From Cranoglanis bouderius (Eukaryota; Chordata; Actinopteri; Siluriformes; Cranoglanididae): a DNA stretch of 64,000 nucleotides. Made by a program: the position numbers and the translations under genes. The stretch spans positions 32,679,399 to 32,743,398 of the forward strand of contig CM042535.1 in assembly GCA_023630585.1 (NCBI GenBank), in the 5' to 3' direction. The notes below the pieces were generated by a model that saw nothing but the letters and a program-made list of their open reading frames with translations, was not told the origin of the DNA and searched no databases. Shown here piece after piece: positions 45,951 to 59,208 of this stretch. How positions within the stretch are numbered: the stretch's first letter is position 1; every line of letters starts with the position of its first letter.

Positions 45951-47312
45951 AATGCACTTCTGGAAAAAAGGGGGAGTTTTCTGCAGTGTGTTTTAATTTC
46001 ACTGGGTAGAAATCGCTCGTTCAGCCTGCTACGAGCCGCTTAATCTCCCCGGGCCAGTCTAAATTCAACTTTTCTACAGCCCTAATGATCACTTCAAGCA
46101 GCTCTTTATTATTATAATATTATTGAGAGCTGCTCTCCATTTTTGGTGTACTGGCACCCCCCTCTGTCTCCTCAGAGAGGGTGGGAGGACTCTCCATACC
46201 GGAAGGAGGAGTCACGATGCAAGCTCTCGGAAGACGCGCGGAGGCGCTTCCCACATCGTGAAGCTCACGCAACGTTGAGTTCCCTTAGAAAGGGAATCCA
46301 TGTTTCCCTCAATTATTGCAAGTTGCCCATGCCCTGAAGCAGCAAAGCATCCCCACACCATCACCTTGTCACCACCATGCTTGATGATAGGTATGATGTT
46401 CTTTTTGTGCAATTCTATGTTTGGTTTACGCCAAATGTAAGGAGACCCCTGTCTTCCAAACAGTTCCACTTTCAAATCATCAGTCCACAGAACATTCTCC
46501 CAAAAGGTTCTGAGGATCATCAAGGTGTGTTTTGGCAAAATTCAGATGAGCCTTAATGTTCTTCTGGGTTAGCAGTGGTTTTTGCTTCGTCACTCTTCCA
46601 TGGACTGGATTTATTCCCACTGTCTTTCTGATACTGGAGTCATGAACAGTGGCCTTTATTGATTTATTGCAAGAGAGGCCTGTAGGTCATTTGATGTTGT
46701 TTTTGGGTCTTTGGTGACTTCCTGGAGGAGGAGGAGTTGCTTTGCGTTGCTTTGAAGGTTGGCTAACTCTGGGAAGGTTCACTACTGTGCCGAGTTTTTC
46801 TATTTGGAGATAATGAGTCCCAGAGCCTTTGAATGGACTATGGAGTCCCAGAGCCTTTGAAACCCTTTGTAACCCTTCCCAGACTGATGTATTTCAATCA
46901 CCTTCTTCCTCATCATTTCTGGAATTTCTTTCAATTTTGGCATAGTGTGTTACTGGGTAAGACCTTTTAACCAACTTCATGCTGTTGAACAAGTTCTATT
47001 TAAATGCTGATTTGATTGAACAGGGCTGGCAGTAATCAGACCTGGTTGTGTCTAGTCCAGCTGAACCCCATTTTGAATGCAGTTTCATAGATTTGGGGAA
47101 TTAGTAACTACAGGGGCAAACACATTTTCACACAGGCCCAGTTGGTATTGGATAAAGTTTTTTATCAGTTTTTAAAAACTGTATTTTGTTTTAAAATGTG
47201 TTTACTCAGGTTGCCTTTGTTTTATCTTAGATTTTGTTTTAATTTCTGAAAGAATTTAGTATGAGATATACACAAAAACAGAAGAAATCAAATACGTTTT
47301 CACAGCACTGTA

Positions 47313-47597
47313 GATATGATTTGCATCGAAAACATAATATTTAACTTAGCATGATGCCATCTAGGACTTACCAGGCAACAACTGACCTTGGATGTGTTAT
47401 AAATATTATATAAATATCTGAGCTGTCTGCGCAAAATGTGGGAACTGACTGCAAGCTATAGCATATGTCACTTTTATATTATTCTCTGCATAAGATTCAG
47501 CTCTCTAGGGAAAATGTTTAATCAATATAAATATATATGCATGCTGATAGTTGAAGTTTGGCTTTGATCATAACAGTAATGAATAAGGGACATTTAT
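47313..47597. other. No feature recognised
   Basis: Short AT-rich spacer between two TA-flanked elements. Confidence 0.5.
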
Positions 47598-47599
47598 TA

Positions 47600-48188
47600 C
47601 AACCCCAATTCCGAAAAAGTTGGGACAGTATGGAAAATGCTAATAAAAACAAAGAGGAGTGATTTGTAAATGTACATTGACTTGTATTTAAACAAAAATG
47701 TATAAAGACAAGGTATTTCATGTTTTATCTAATCAACTGCATAGTTTTTTTTTATATAAATGTTTATTTTGAAATTGATGCATGCAACACATTCCAAAAA
47801 AGTTTGGACAGGGGCAATTTAGGACTAATAGCCATATGACAAGTTGAAATAAGAACAGTTGTGTAGCTGAAGAAATGCATAATGGATGAATGGAGGAAAA
47901 TTCCGCTTGCTAAACTTAACCAACTGGTGTCTTCAGTGCCCAAATACTTAATAAGTGTTATTAAAAGAAAAGTTGATGTTACACTATGGTAAACAGTTGA
48001 CTGTCCCAACTTTTTTGGAGTGTGTTGCAGTCATCAGATTTGAAATAAGTGAATATTTTCAAAAATAAATTAAATTCACAAAGTAAAACATCAAATAATG
48101 TGTTAATAATGTGCTTTTTTGGGGGGTTTTTTTTGTGTTTTTTTTTTGCATTTTCCATACTGTCCCAACTTTTTCGGAATTGGGGTCA
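47600..48188. mobile_element. Nonautonomous Tc1-like element (589 bp)
   Basis: CAACCCCAATTCCGAAAAAG at the left and CTTTTTCGGAATTGGGGTCA at the right are inverted, TA-flanked (47598-47599 and 48189-48190). The inverted similarity runs about 40 bp (gttgggacagtatggaaaat). An inner block at 48000-48040 (ctgtcccaacttttttggag) resembles family a. No transposase motif remains. Confidence 0.85.
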
Positions 48189-48190
48189 TA

Positions 48191-48742
48191 ATTGCTACTG
48201 AAATCATATCTAATCAACAGCAGTTAAAACATGATAATGGAGTTATAAATTATGTAGCATTTTTTGCTAGACACTTCAAATAGACTCAAATTGAAAATGT
48301 TTTTGTTACTGTAAAAACAAAGCAGCTATAATACAGCAGGCTACATGGTTTGTAAAACATTCCGATTCTTATTTAACAAATCCATAACTAATAATTCTCA
48401 GAAAATATCTAATATCATGCATGAGTGTAGTATGCTTAGATGACTAATGCTTTTTCTTACAGAACAGATGACAAAATGGATGACAGTGGCTCATGATTTT
48501 GCCTTGTTGTCCTAAATATCACATTTTTAGACATTATTGAAGCAAAACAGCATAGTCAACTATCTCCAGATTCCATTGCTGGTGTTTGTGGATGAGGAGG
48601 GTGTTACAGTATGTTCCCAACAGGCCTGTAATAATGATATGATAGAGCTCTGGCATTCAGCTATGAATTAACTCAGCATGCATTATTGCAGATGGTAGCT
48701 TTCAGGTGGCTATTTGTGTCAAATATGGCAATGTTATCACAT
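48191..48742. other. No gene recognised
   Basis: AT-rich DNA before the 3' tail of the LINE. No coding or terminal repeat is seen. Confidence 0.5.
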
Positions 48743-49645
48743 TAAGTTCAAGTTCAAGTTCAGTTTATTTGTATAGCGCTTTTAACAATGGACACTGTCC
48801 CAAAGCAGCTTTACAGAAATATATAAATTCAGGACATAGATTTTAAATTTATGAATTTATCCCCAGTGAGCAAGACAGAGGCAACGGTGGCAAGGAAAAA
48901 CTCCCTGAGACGATATGAGGAAGAAACTTTAAGAGGAACCAGACTCAAAAGGGAACCCATCCTCATCTGGGTAACACTGGATAGTGCAATTATAAATAAA
49001 TAAATGTACCAGTACTACATGGTCAAATAGCAGTTGTGAAACCATGAAAATTCATTACAGTTTTTATATGAAGTCTGTTTTGTTGAACTTGAGTGCCAAA
49101 CTCTTTATGGTTTTTAAGTGGTACCGTCCTCAGTAATCTCAGTGATCTTTAGGCTGCACCGTGTCGGGCCGTCCTCAGCAGCAGCATGTGACTTCCAATT
49201 GATGTGATCTCCAACCATAAGTAGTGCATCAGGATGGATCACGCAGATCCAGAGAGCAGAAGGGGTCGGGATAACTGGCATCTCAGGAGTATCATGTGTA
49301 GCTCGACAGAAGGGGAGAGGGAGAGAGAGAGGGGGGGGAGGCAGAGGGAGAGAGAGAGAATTAGGTATGCTTATTGTCCCGTAATGGTTAAGGACAGTAT
49401 ACTTTGCGTGGGTGAAAGCAGGTACTCCAGCAAGACTAGCTATGACAGCATAACTAAAAGGGAGAGCCAGAAGGTAACACAGACATGAGGGCTCCATGGG
49501 ACATAAGGCGGCCAGCCACCCCACCATCAACAAACGTGGGTGAACTTGTGAAAGTGGGGGGGGCGACAGCATCCAAACATCCCAGTTCACCACAACACAC
49601 TATGCCTGTGAGACCTCTAAATCTGCTCCTTTACCTAAGGAAAAA

Positions 49646-52400
<2,755 letters not shown>

Positions 52401-52719
52401 TGTTTCTGTTAAACACATTATATTAAACTACTGATCAGTAATGGTTTCATTAACAATAAGTGCTTTAGACATAAGAGCTCTAATATTTAACAGTCCTAGC
52501 TTCAGATCTAAGGTGCTGGCTTTGCGTTCAGTATGGTCTAATTTTATGTTAATTAGGTTACTCAAACAAACTTTCCGAAAATTTCTACATATTTGTAGAA
52601 TATTTGTAGTAAACAGACTTAGTCTCTATAGGATAAACTACAGATGTCGTACTGTCGTTTAAGTAATTCGAACATTGACTATCATAGCTGTTGTTGTTAT
52701 TTGAAGTTGTACTTACGAG

Positions 52720-53742
52720 TCATATGGTGTGTAGTGTCTTGGAGATGTTGTCTGAGAGGAGATCTGGTCTGAGTCTGCTGGGGTGCAGGCCATCAGCGCG
52801 GAACAATCTAGGACGCTTCCAGAAAAGATTCCAGTTATTTATAAAGAGCAGTTTCTGTTCATTACACCATGTAATTAACCATTTGTTTAAAGCGAAGAGT
52901 CTACTGAACCTTTCAAGTCCATGTCTGTATGTGGGGAGAGGTCCAGACACGATGATCTTCGTCGTGGGCGATGTGTTGTGTACCGTCTAATGATGTCTGA
53001 TGTCGTTGACCCCCGCGTGCAGCACGACAGCTCCAATGTTCTTGGCATCCTTCAGGATCGCGGGTACCTGCGCAGCGACATCGAGAACACGAGCGCCAGA
53101 AAAACAGTGGGTGCGAACCTTACCCTTAGTTGAGGTGACGCGGACGTTTCGAACAATGGAGTCTCTGATGATCACGGCGTTGGGTTTGGTCTCACGGAGA
53201 GGGGCGAAGTGGTTCCTGGTGGAGATCTCGAAGACTGGGGGCGACGGAGGGGGAGAGGTCCTCGCCCAGGGTCTGGCCCGCACCTTCCGCTGCTGGTGCA
53301 CCCAAGGTCCGTGGTGTGTCGGCGCCGGAGTGAAGGAGACCTGGGCTGGTTGCGTCCTAGGTGCATGGCCCCTGTGCAGAGAAACGCACAGAGTAGAGGT
53401 GGTGGGAGTGATTGTATCACGCCGCAAACTTACCGTGCTTTTGTGAGCGTCAGCGCGAAACGTCTCTAGCACAGCTCTCCGTTCACGCAGCTGGGCCTGC
53501 TTCTTTAGTAGGTCACGAATCTGCTTCTCCACGGCCTCCAACTCCAACTGCACCGTGTGCAATTCGAACATGTCCTCACCTGCACTCAAAGGTAAAGAAA
53601 CAACCAACATGTTCGCTATTTTAAACAGCAGTGTTCGAGTGAGAATGTAAATAAGACTAGCTACAACAAATGGAAACAATAAAATGAAAAATAAAGGAAC
53701 AATATAATTTAAACGCCGACACAAGCAACAAACTCCCGGCAA
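52720..53742 (-). pseudogene. LINE ORF1 with coiled coil and SGNH-type esterase domain
   Basis: A 251-residue frame (53742-52987). A hydrophobic N-terminal stretch is followed by a coiled-coil-like segment (ELEAVEKQIRDLLKKQAQLR), then Pro-rich linker, then VIIRDSIVRNVR (the GDS box reads RDS), FSGARVLDVAAQVPAILK and VVLHAGVNDI. The frame then stops at VNDIRHH. Homology continues in another frame with IVSGPLPTYRHG and ADGLHPSR (Asp-x-x-His box, 52740-52955). About 30 residues and the frame are lost between. In CR1/L2 LINEs this ORF1 binds RNA; the esterase role is unclear. Confidence 0.85.
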
Positions 53743-53765
53743 ACGATTCGAAAACAGGAACTACG

Positions 53766-54312
53766 TCACAGGAACTACGTCACAGTTGGTGAAAGTCATC
53801 CACTGTACAGTCTAGCAGCCATTCATTGGCGTCTTTTCTGAGTCATTAGTGGAGCATGAATTTATTTATAGAACAGCATGTTGTTGAATCATATGCAAAT
53901 AGAAAGTGACATTGTACAGGCTACTTATACTTGTCAATAAGCTGTAATAGACAGTTATTCAGCCCACAGAATCACAATTTTTTCATTCTAATTTCCTTCT
54001 AACCACAAGGTTCCTTCTATCTAATCGGCTACCTGCGAAAATTTGGAGATTAGGAGATGCAATACATAATGTAAATTTTCAGACAGTGTGTATTTTCCTG
54101 CTAGTGTGTATTATTTCATGATAGGAATATGCCCAAAAAACTAACTTAACACTGCATGTAGGCGCGAATAATGTGTTTATGCTTTGAGCCTAAAAATAAA
54201 TAAACAAATAAAAATTAAAAAGCTGGCTCCTCTATTCCAGTAGCAATGCTATCTAGTAGCCGGGGCATTAATCATCCGGGGCTGAGCCCAGATTCTTCTC
54301 CATCAAAAAACT
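53766..54312. other. No gene recognised
   Basis: AT-rich spacer between the LINE and a truncated long-LTR-like fragment. No supportable feature. Confidence 0.5.
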
Positions 54313-54510
54313 TTTTTAAACTTTTACATAAACACACAATATATGCAAATAGGAAAACATCACACTATTTGGACATTGAATAATTACATATAATTACATG
54401 TTACATTCAAAAGAGATTCTTCCATTGTGTGTGTGCGCGTGTGTGCGTGCGCGTGTAGGTAAGCTTTGTGTGTGTGCGCGTGTGTGCGCACACACGTTAC
54501 ATTTGTTTTC
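54313..54510 (-). mobile_element. Long-LTR-like repeat fragment (copy 4)
   Basis: acataaacacacaatatatg through gttacattcaaaagagattc and the GT/GC-rich tract match copy 1 in the same orientation. Both ends are missing. Confidence 0.75.
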
Positions 54511-54706
54511 CAAAGATGAATAAAAGTCTTAAGGGCTTGGAACGACATGAGTGTGGGTAAAAGATGGCAGAATATTTATTTTGTATGAACTGTCCCTTTC
54601 AGTGTTGTACAAAAGCATTTACCATGTTTGCTGAAATACAGAAAAAAACACCCTTAGTGGCTTATGTAATAAAATAGACTACACATTCATACAGTTCTAT
54701 ACATAC

Positions 54707-54776
54707 CAAGGAGTATCAGTCGAGGAGCTGCAGGTAGTTCAAGTGTCCTTTCTACATCAGCTGCAGTGGAAGATGC
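54707..54776 (-). CDS. SAMD3-like gene, downstream exon (70 bp)
   Basis: On the minus strand an acceptor TTAG precedes GCATCT at 54776 and a donor GTATGT follows CTTG at 54707. In the phase left by the upstream exon (phase 0) it reads ASSTAADVERTLELPAAP and RLILL, resembling the C-terminal Leu/Pro-rich tail of the fish SAMD3-like proteins. One base of a Gly codon is left for the next exon, which I did not find. Confidence 0.55.
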
Positions 54777-54936
54777 CTAAGACACAGTTACAATGATGAG
54801 GACATAGAGACAAAATACACTAACAATAATGCCTTGTATGCATTTAATTTTTAAATTAGGAAATAGCATGTCTATTTCAGTTGTTAGGACAATAGTACCA
54901 TGATAGAAAATAAACAACAACAACAAAAAAACTTAC

Positions 54937-55931
54937 ATTTGCAAAAAGGATTAGCCCTTCCTGAGTCTCAGAGAAGTGAGCCATGAGAAGTTGGATGATG
55001 CAGAAGGAAAGCTTGAGGTCTGGCCGCAGAGAAATAACTGCCCTGACATCTGCATTGGTGGGTTTATTGCTGAAGAACTCCACAATGGCTCTTCCACACT
55101 CTTCCATGGCAAGCTCAAGTGCACGCATAACTCTGATATCAGTAAGAAGCTCAAAATGAGCATAAAGCCCTTTCTGAGTGAAAAGGTATGGCCACTGCTT
55201 TCTTAAATCAGCAATGGTGGGTGCTGGTAATGTGTTTATTTGCTGCCGCTGGAGGCAAAAGGTTGTTCCCATAAGTTGCTTAACTTCTGCTTTTTCAACC
55301 CCATTTATTCCATCTCGACGGTATATCTGCTCCAGCCGCTGACGTTTCTGCTCTATGGTTTCATCTGTCTCCTCTGGTGGGAGATCAGGCTGGAATCTGG
55401 TGCAGCCATATGTATCAGTAGGCTCTCTCTTTAGTCCATCACCAGATGAACGGTGTTGGCGAAAGCTGGTGGTGCGATTCAGATTTTCAATTCGGTTTTT
55501 AATTTGAATTAACAGTGAGGTATAACCATTTCCTAGTACCTGACCACTGTCAGGGAGATCAGCAAAACTTTGAGGATACTGGCGGATGATGTTTCGGCAG
55601 ACTGTGACACATTGTCCGCGTGTTGGGTTTAGCTCATATTTCCTCATCTCATCTGCCAAAACTCTGACCATTTGTCTCTGTGCTGCTGGTGAAGGTCTCT
55701 TGCCATCAGCCACTGCTGAACGAATGTCAATAGGCATTGCAGTCCAAGGAATCTGAAATGTCTCTGGCCATGTTTTTTTTATTTGGGAGGATGGACCGCA
55801 GTCTTCGGAGCTGCTAGATTCGTGATTTGAGAGTCCACTTGATTCACTGTAGCAAGGAAGGACTGAAGGCGAGCTGACTGCTGGTGTAGGGTAAGGAAGA
55901 ATTTGTAGGTCCAAAGTGACCATCTCTGACT
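54937..55931 (-). CDS. SAMD3-like uncharacterised protein, large internal exon
   Basis: A 995-bp exon with no stop. The acceptor (CCTATTTCAG) ends before 55931 and the donor GTAAGT follows 54937. It encodes about 331 residues: a Ser-rich stretch, then FQIPWTAMPIDIRSAVADGK, RQMVRVLADEMRKY, CRNIIRQYPQSFADLPDSG, DTYGCTRFQPDLPPEETDET, VEKAEVKQLMGTTFCLQRQQ, LRKQWPYLFTQKGLYAHFEL and MAHFSETQEGL. I recognise the pattern of teleost proteins annotated as SAM domain-containing protein 3-like (no SAM domain in this exon). Function is unknown. Upstream exons with a start were not found, so this may be a partial gene or a gene remnant. The open length suggests recent function. Confidence 0.7.
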
Positions 55932-55959
55932 CTGAAATAGGAAAAGCAGAGGTAACCAA

Positions 55960-56134
55960 CATACGAGATTAACCAAGTTTTAAATTATAATAAAAAGGAA
56001 AAAAGAAAAAAAGAAAAAAAAAAACATTGGTCACCTCAAAGGCCTGTAAATAAAACATTAAGTGATTGGAAATATCTGTAATCTGTAAATGCCTGTAAAA
56101 AATATGAGATTAACCATATGTTAAATTATAATTA

Positions 56135-56182
<48 letters not shown>

Positions 56183-56440
56183 CATTGATCACCTCTAAAG
56201 CCTATAAATAATATGAGATGAACCATATGAGACTAACCAATTTTTAAATTATAATAAAAAAAGAAAAGAAAAACATTGGTCACCTCAAAGGCCTGTAAAT
56301 AATATGAGATGAACCATATGAGATTAACCATGTTTTAAATTATAATAAAAATAAAAATAAATAAATACAATAAAACATTGGTCACCTCAAAGGCCTGTAA
56401 ATAAATCATTAAGTGATTGGAAATATCTGTATTTTGCTAC
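55960..56440. repeat. Four-unit tandem repeat with (AAT)n
   Basis: Units of about 90-145 bp each contain a gagattaaccat-like start, a poly-A/AAT-rich middle and an aacattggtcacctcaaagg end. One unit carries (AAT)n at 56136-56181. It starts about 30 bp upstream of the exon acceptor. Confidence 0.85.
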
Positions 56441-56599
56441 ATGCTAAATTGAGCATAATGTACATTTACAACTATTTACAACTATCAGTATCCATTAGTC
56501 CAAAGACAACTGGTAAATATGCAGAAAGTCCTGGAAATAATCAAATATACTTGTAAAACAGTGTAAGTTAGAAATACGTTTCATGTACTTAGAAGCTTT

Positions 56600-57314
56600 A
56601 TAGGAGTAGTTCACTTTCAGAACAAATATTTACAGATAATGTACTTACCCCGTTGTCATCCAAGATGTTCATGCCTTTTTTTCTTCAGTCGTGAAGAAAT
56701 TATGTTTTTTTGAGGAAAACATTTCAGGAATTATCTCCATATAGTGGACTTCAATGGTGCCCGTGAGTTTGAACATCCAAAATGCAGTTTCAATGCAGCG
56801 TCAAAGGGCTCTAAACGATCCCAGCTGAAGAATAAGGGTCTAATCTAATGAAACGATCTGTCATTTTCTAAAATAAAATACAAATTTATATACTTTTTAA
56901 CCTCAAATGCTAGTCTTGTCTAGCTCTGCAATGCACATGCGTACTCTGTGTAATCCCGGTCAATACAGTTAGGTAGGTCGAAGAACTACCATCTCATTTT
57001 CTCCTCCAACTTCAAAATCATCCTACATCGCTGTTTTACAATTTTTTTGTAAAGGGCGTTTGACCTTCTTTGCATGTTCACTTTGTAAATACTGGGTCAG
57101 TACTTCTGCAGAGATGTAGAACGATTTTGAGAGGAGAAAATGTGATGGGAGTTCTTCGACATACCCTAACTGTATTGACCGGGATTACACAGAGTACGCA
57201 TGCGCATGGCAGAGCTAGACAAGACGAACATTTGAGGTTAAAAAGTATATAATTTTTTTTTTTTAGAAAATAACCAATCGTTTTGCTAGATAAGACCCTT
57301 ACTCCTTTTTCAGC
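56600..57314. mobile_element. Fold-back MITE with ~210-bp inverted arms
   Basis: 56823-57036 is repeated inverted at 57108-57314, including aacctcaaatg, gtcttgtctagctctg, ctgtgtaatcccggtcaata and cattttctcctc. Differences are about 10%. The left outer 220 bp (56600-56822) may be part of the same element. No coding. Confidence 0.75.
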
Positions 57315-57329
57315 ATTTTCCATACCTGC

Positions 57330-57700
57330 CTAAAACTGTACAGTACTGTACATCACTTGGATTTGTGCTTTTGGTCACTATCGTGCTGGAATGCGAAATT
57401 GTTCTTCATCTTTAGCTGTCCATCATAGCCCAGCAGGTTTTATGCTAAAATACATTGGTTTTGGGAACTATCCATGATTCCCTCTATATTGTTTAGAGCT
57501 CCAGTCCCAGCTGAAGTGAAGCAGCCGCATAGCGTGATCCTGCCACAACAATCATGTTTCAGCATGGGCATGGTGTTCTTTAGGTGGTAAGCAGTCTTGT
57601 TTTGCACCATGCCTAAAAAGTTCTACCTTTGCTTCATCAGACCATAACACATTTTGGCAAAATTCAGGTGGCTTGGGTTTTTTTTTTAATGAGAAACAGC
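57330..57700 (-). pseudogene. Tc1-like relic with k-type end
   Basis: The end (cctaaaactgtacagtactg) resembles family k tips. The minus strand keeps weak transposase text near 57490-57660 (KQDCLPPKEHHAHAET-like catalytic-domain remnant followed by a GGCGSI-like stretch). It is too degraded for catalytic residues to be placed. Confidence 0.45.
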
Positions 57701-57969
57701 TTACGTTTAGTAGCCACCCTACTACATAGCCCAGAAATGTGAAGAATACAAGAGATTGTTTTCATGCAAAGAGTGACCAGTATTTGCCAGATATTCCTGC
57801 AGCTCCTTTAATGTTGCAGATCTTTTGGCAGAAAATAAAGTATATTACTGCATTTCTAATTCATTCATGTCTCATATACAGCAGTACATTCTACCAAACT
57901 AATAGGTATCACTCTGGATTTGTGGTTTGTTTACATGAAAAATTAAAGACAAAATGATACACATAGATA

Positions 57970-59079
57970 TACATAGATAACCCGATGGTAGTATTTTTTT
58001 CGGCTCACTGTATTACAGTATGAATGAAAATGTGTGCTTGTTGAGAGAGAACCTTTGCTAGTGTTCTGGCAGAATGAGTTGATTTTAAGGTGGGTATGAA
58101 GTGTTTTGGTAGGTTTATTGCATTTTGGATGTGAGGTTGTGAACTGCTGTGCTGAGCTGGATGTGTGTAAAAAGCACTTGGTGAGGAGCTCCAAAGAAGT
58201 GTTTTTTCTCAGTATTGAAAAAACAACTGTAAATTGCACAAATGGTGCATGGTCATCCAAATTGTTGATACAAATATGTTGTTTTGCACACAAAAAGTGT
58301 AGGTCACATTTGATTTGGGTTTATTCCTCATTTTGCCAAAGTTGTTTACTGTCTGGCTTCCATTAAGGGGCACAAAATATGATGAAACCACCCACTTCCT
58401 GAGCAACATGTAACATTTAAGACACACTCTCCACTGCTAGGCAGTGTGTTTTCCAAGATCTAAAGTGTGGAACACACTCAGATTGGTACCACTTATAAAG
58501 TTGTTTAATCACTGTGTTTGAGTTAACAGCTGGCACACTTAAACGTTATGTGTTCTGTTTGATACTCTGCCATGCACAATATACCATAGAGAAAATTACC
58601 AAATGGCATTTGTTTGTCTTTTAAAAAGTAAATGTAAAAAATAACAGTGCATTGCAAAACAAAAGAGACATCAATGCTTTTGATGAAATTCTGGCATGAT
58701 TTAATTAGTGAACAACTGACTCTGCAACTTTAAACCACTCTCAGCAAAAATAAGACATGATTTTTGTTTGCTTTATTCCATGCCAATCGATGTTTTAATT
58801 AACATTTTTAAAAGGAAATAAAAAATACTGAATATGTTCAATGGTCAACTAATCACTAAAGATATAAAAGGGCACACATTTACAGTACTAGCTTGTAAAT
58901 CATTTCCCTGACAATTCTGCTATTTCATATGCACAACATTCTACTTGTTCTGAGTGCAGACCACATTAAAATGTAACCTTTTTATTTCTTATAAACATTG
59001 CAAGTAGTATGCAATTAGTATCATAAAACCTTTTATAATAGTCAATGCCCCTGTAGTGTAACTCCATTGACAGGATAAA
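57970..59079. other. No gene recognised
   Basis: AT-rich. Text near 58030-58300 has a spaced pattern like a very old transposon, but I cannot assign it. The open frames 57943-58293 and 58106-58366 overlap on opposite strands and show no motif. Confidence 0.4.
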
Positions 59080-59081
59080 TA

Positions 59082-59171
59082 CAGTGCCCTCCACTAATAT
59101 TGGCACCCTTGGTAAATATGAGCAAAGAAGGCTTTGAAAAATTATCTTTGTTGTTTAACCTTTTGATCTTT

Positions 59172-59208
<37 letters not shown>

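Larger units (their letters stand above)
40426..46303 (-). mobile_element. DIRS-type tyrosine-recombinase retrotransposon
   Basis: It interrupts Tc1 text between gtagagagcag and tccatgtttccctc. Its ends are inverted repeats: about 40448-40510 (ttccctgagaagggaatgag, then tgtgagcttcac, gaagcgcctcc) against about 46235-46303. Inside, on the minus strand, are gag-like, reverse transcriptase, RNase H and tyrosine recombinase segments in DIRS order. No target duplication is seen, as expected for tyrosine-recombinase insertion. It is broken by a LINE (about 42530-44815) and by frameshifts. Confidence 0.85.
39761..47310 (-). pseudogene. Tc1-like family i, host of nested insertions
   Basis: The left tip (tagtgctgtgaaag, 39761) and right tip (ttttcacagcactg, to 47310) are inverted and TA-flanked (39759-39760, 47311-47312). 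Tc1 sequence is present at 39761-39803, 40061-40425 and 46304-47310. The last segment encodes, on the minus strand, FWENVLWTDDLKVELFGRQG (first catalytic Asp), IKHGGDKVMVWGCFAASGHG and an HTH remnant. Total Tc1 sequence is about 1.4 kb, normal for the family. Confidence 0.85.

Noticed and set aside
49234..49488. Arg/Glu-rich open frame
   Set aside because: Comes from a GA-rich simple repeat in the LINE 3' region.
53000..53446. Plus-strand open frame of 148 residues, Arg/Gly-rich
   Set aside because: Antisense of LINE ORF1; no independent motif.
57943..58366. Overlapping open frames on both strands
   Set aside because: No recognisable family; likely chance or an old transposon remnant.
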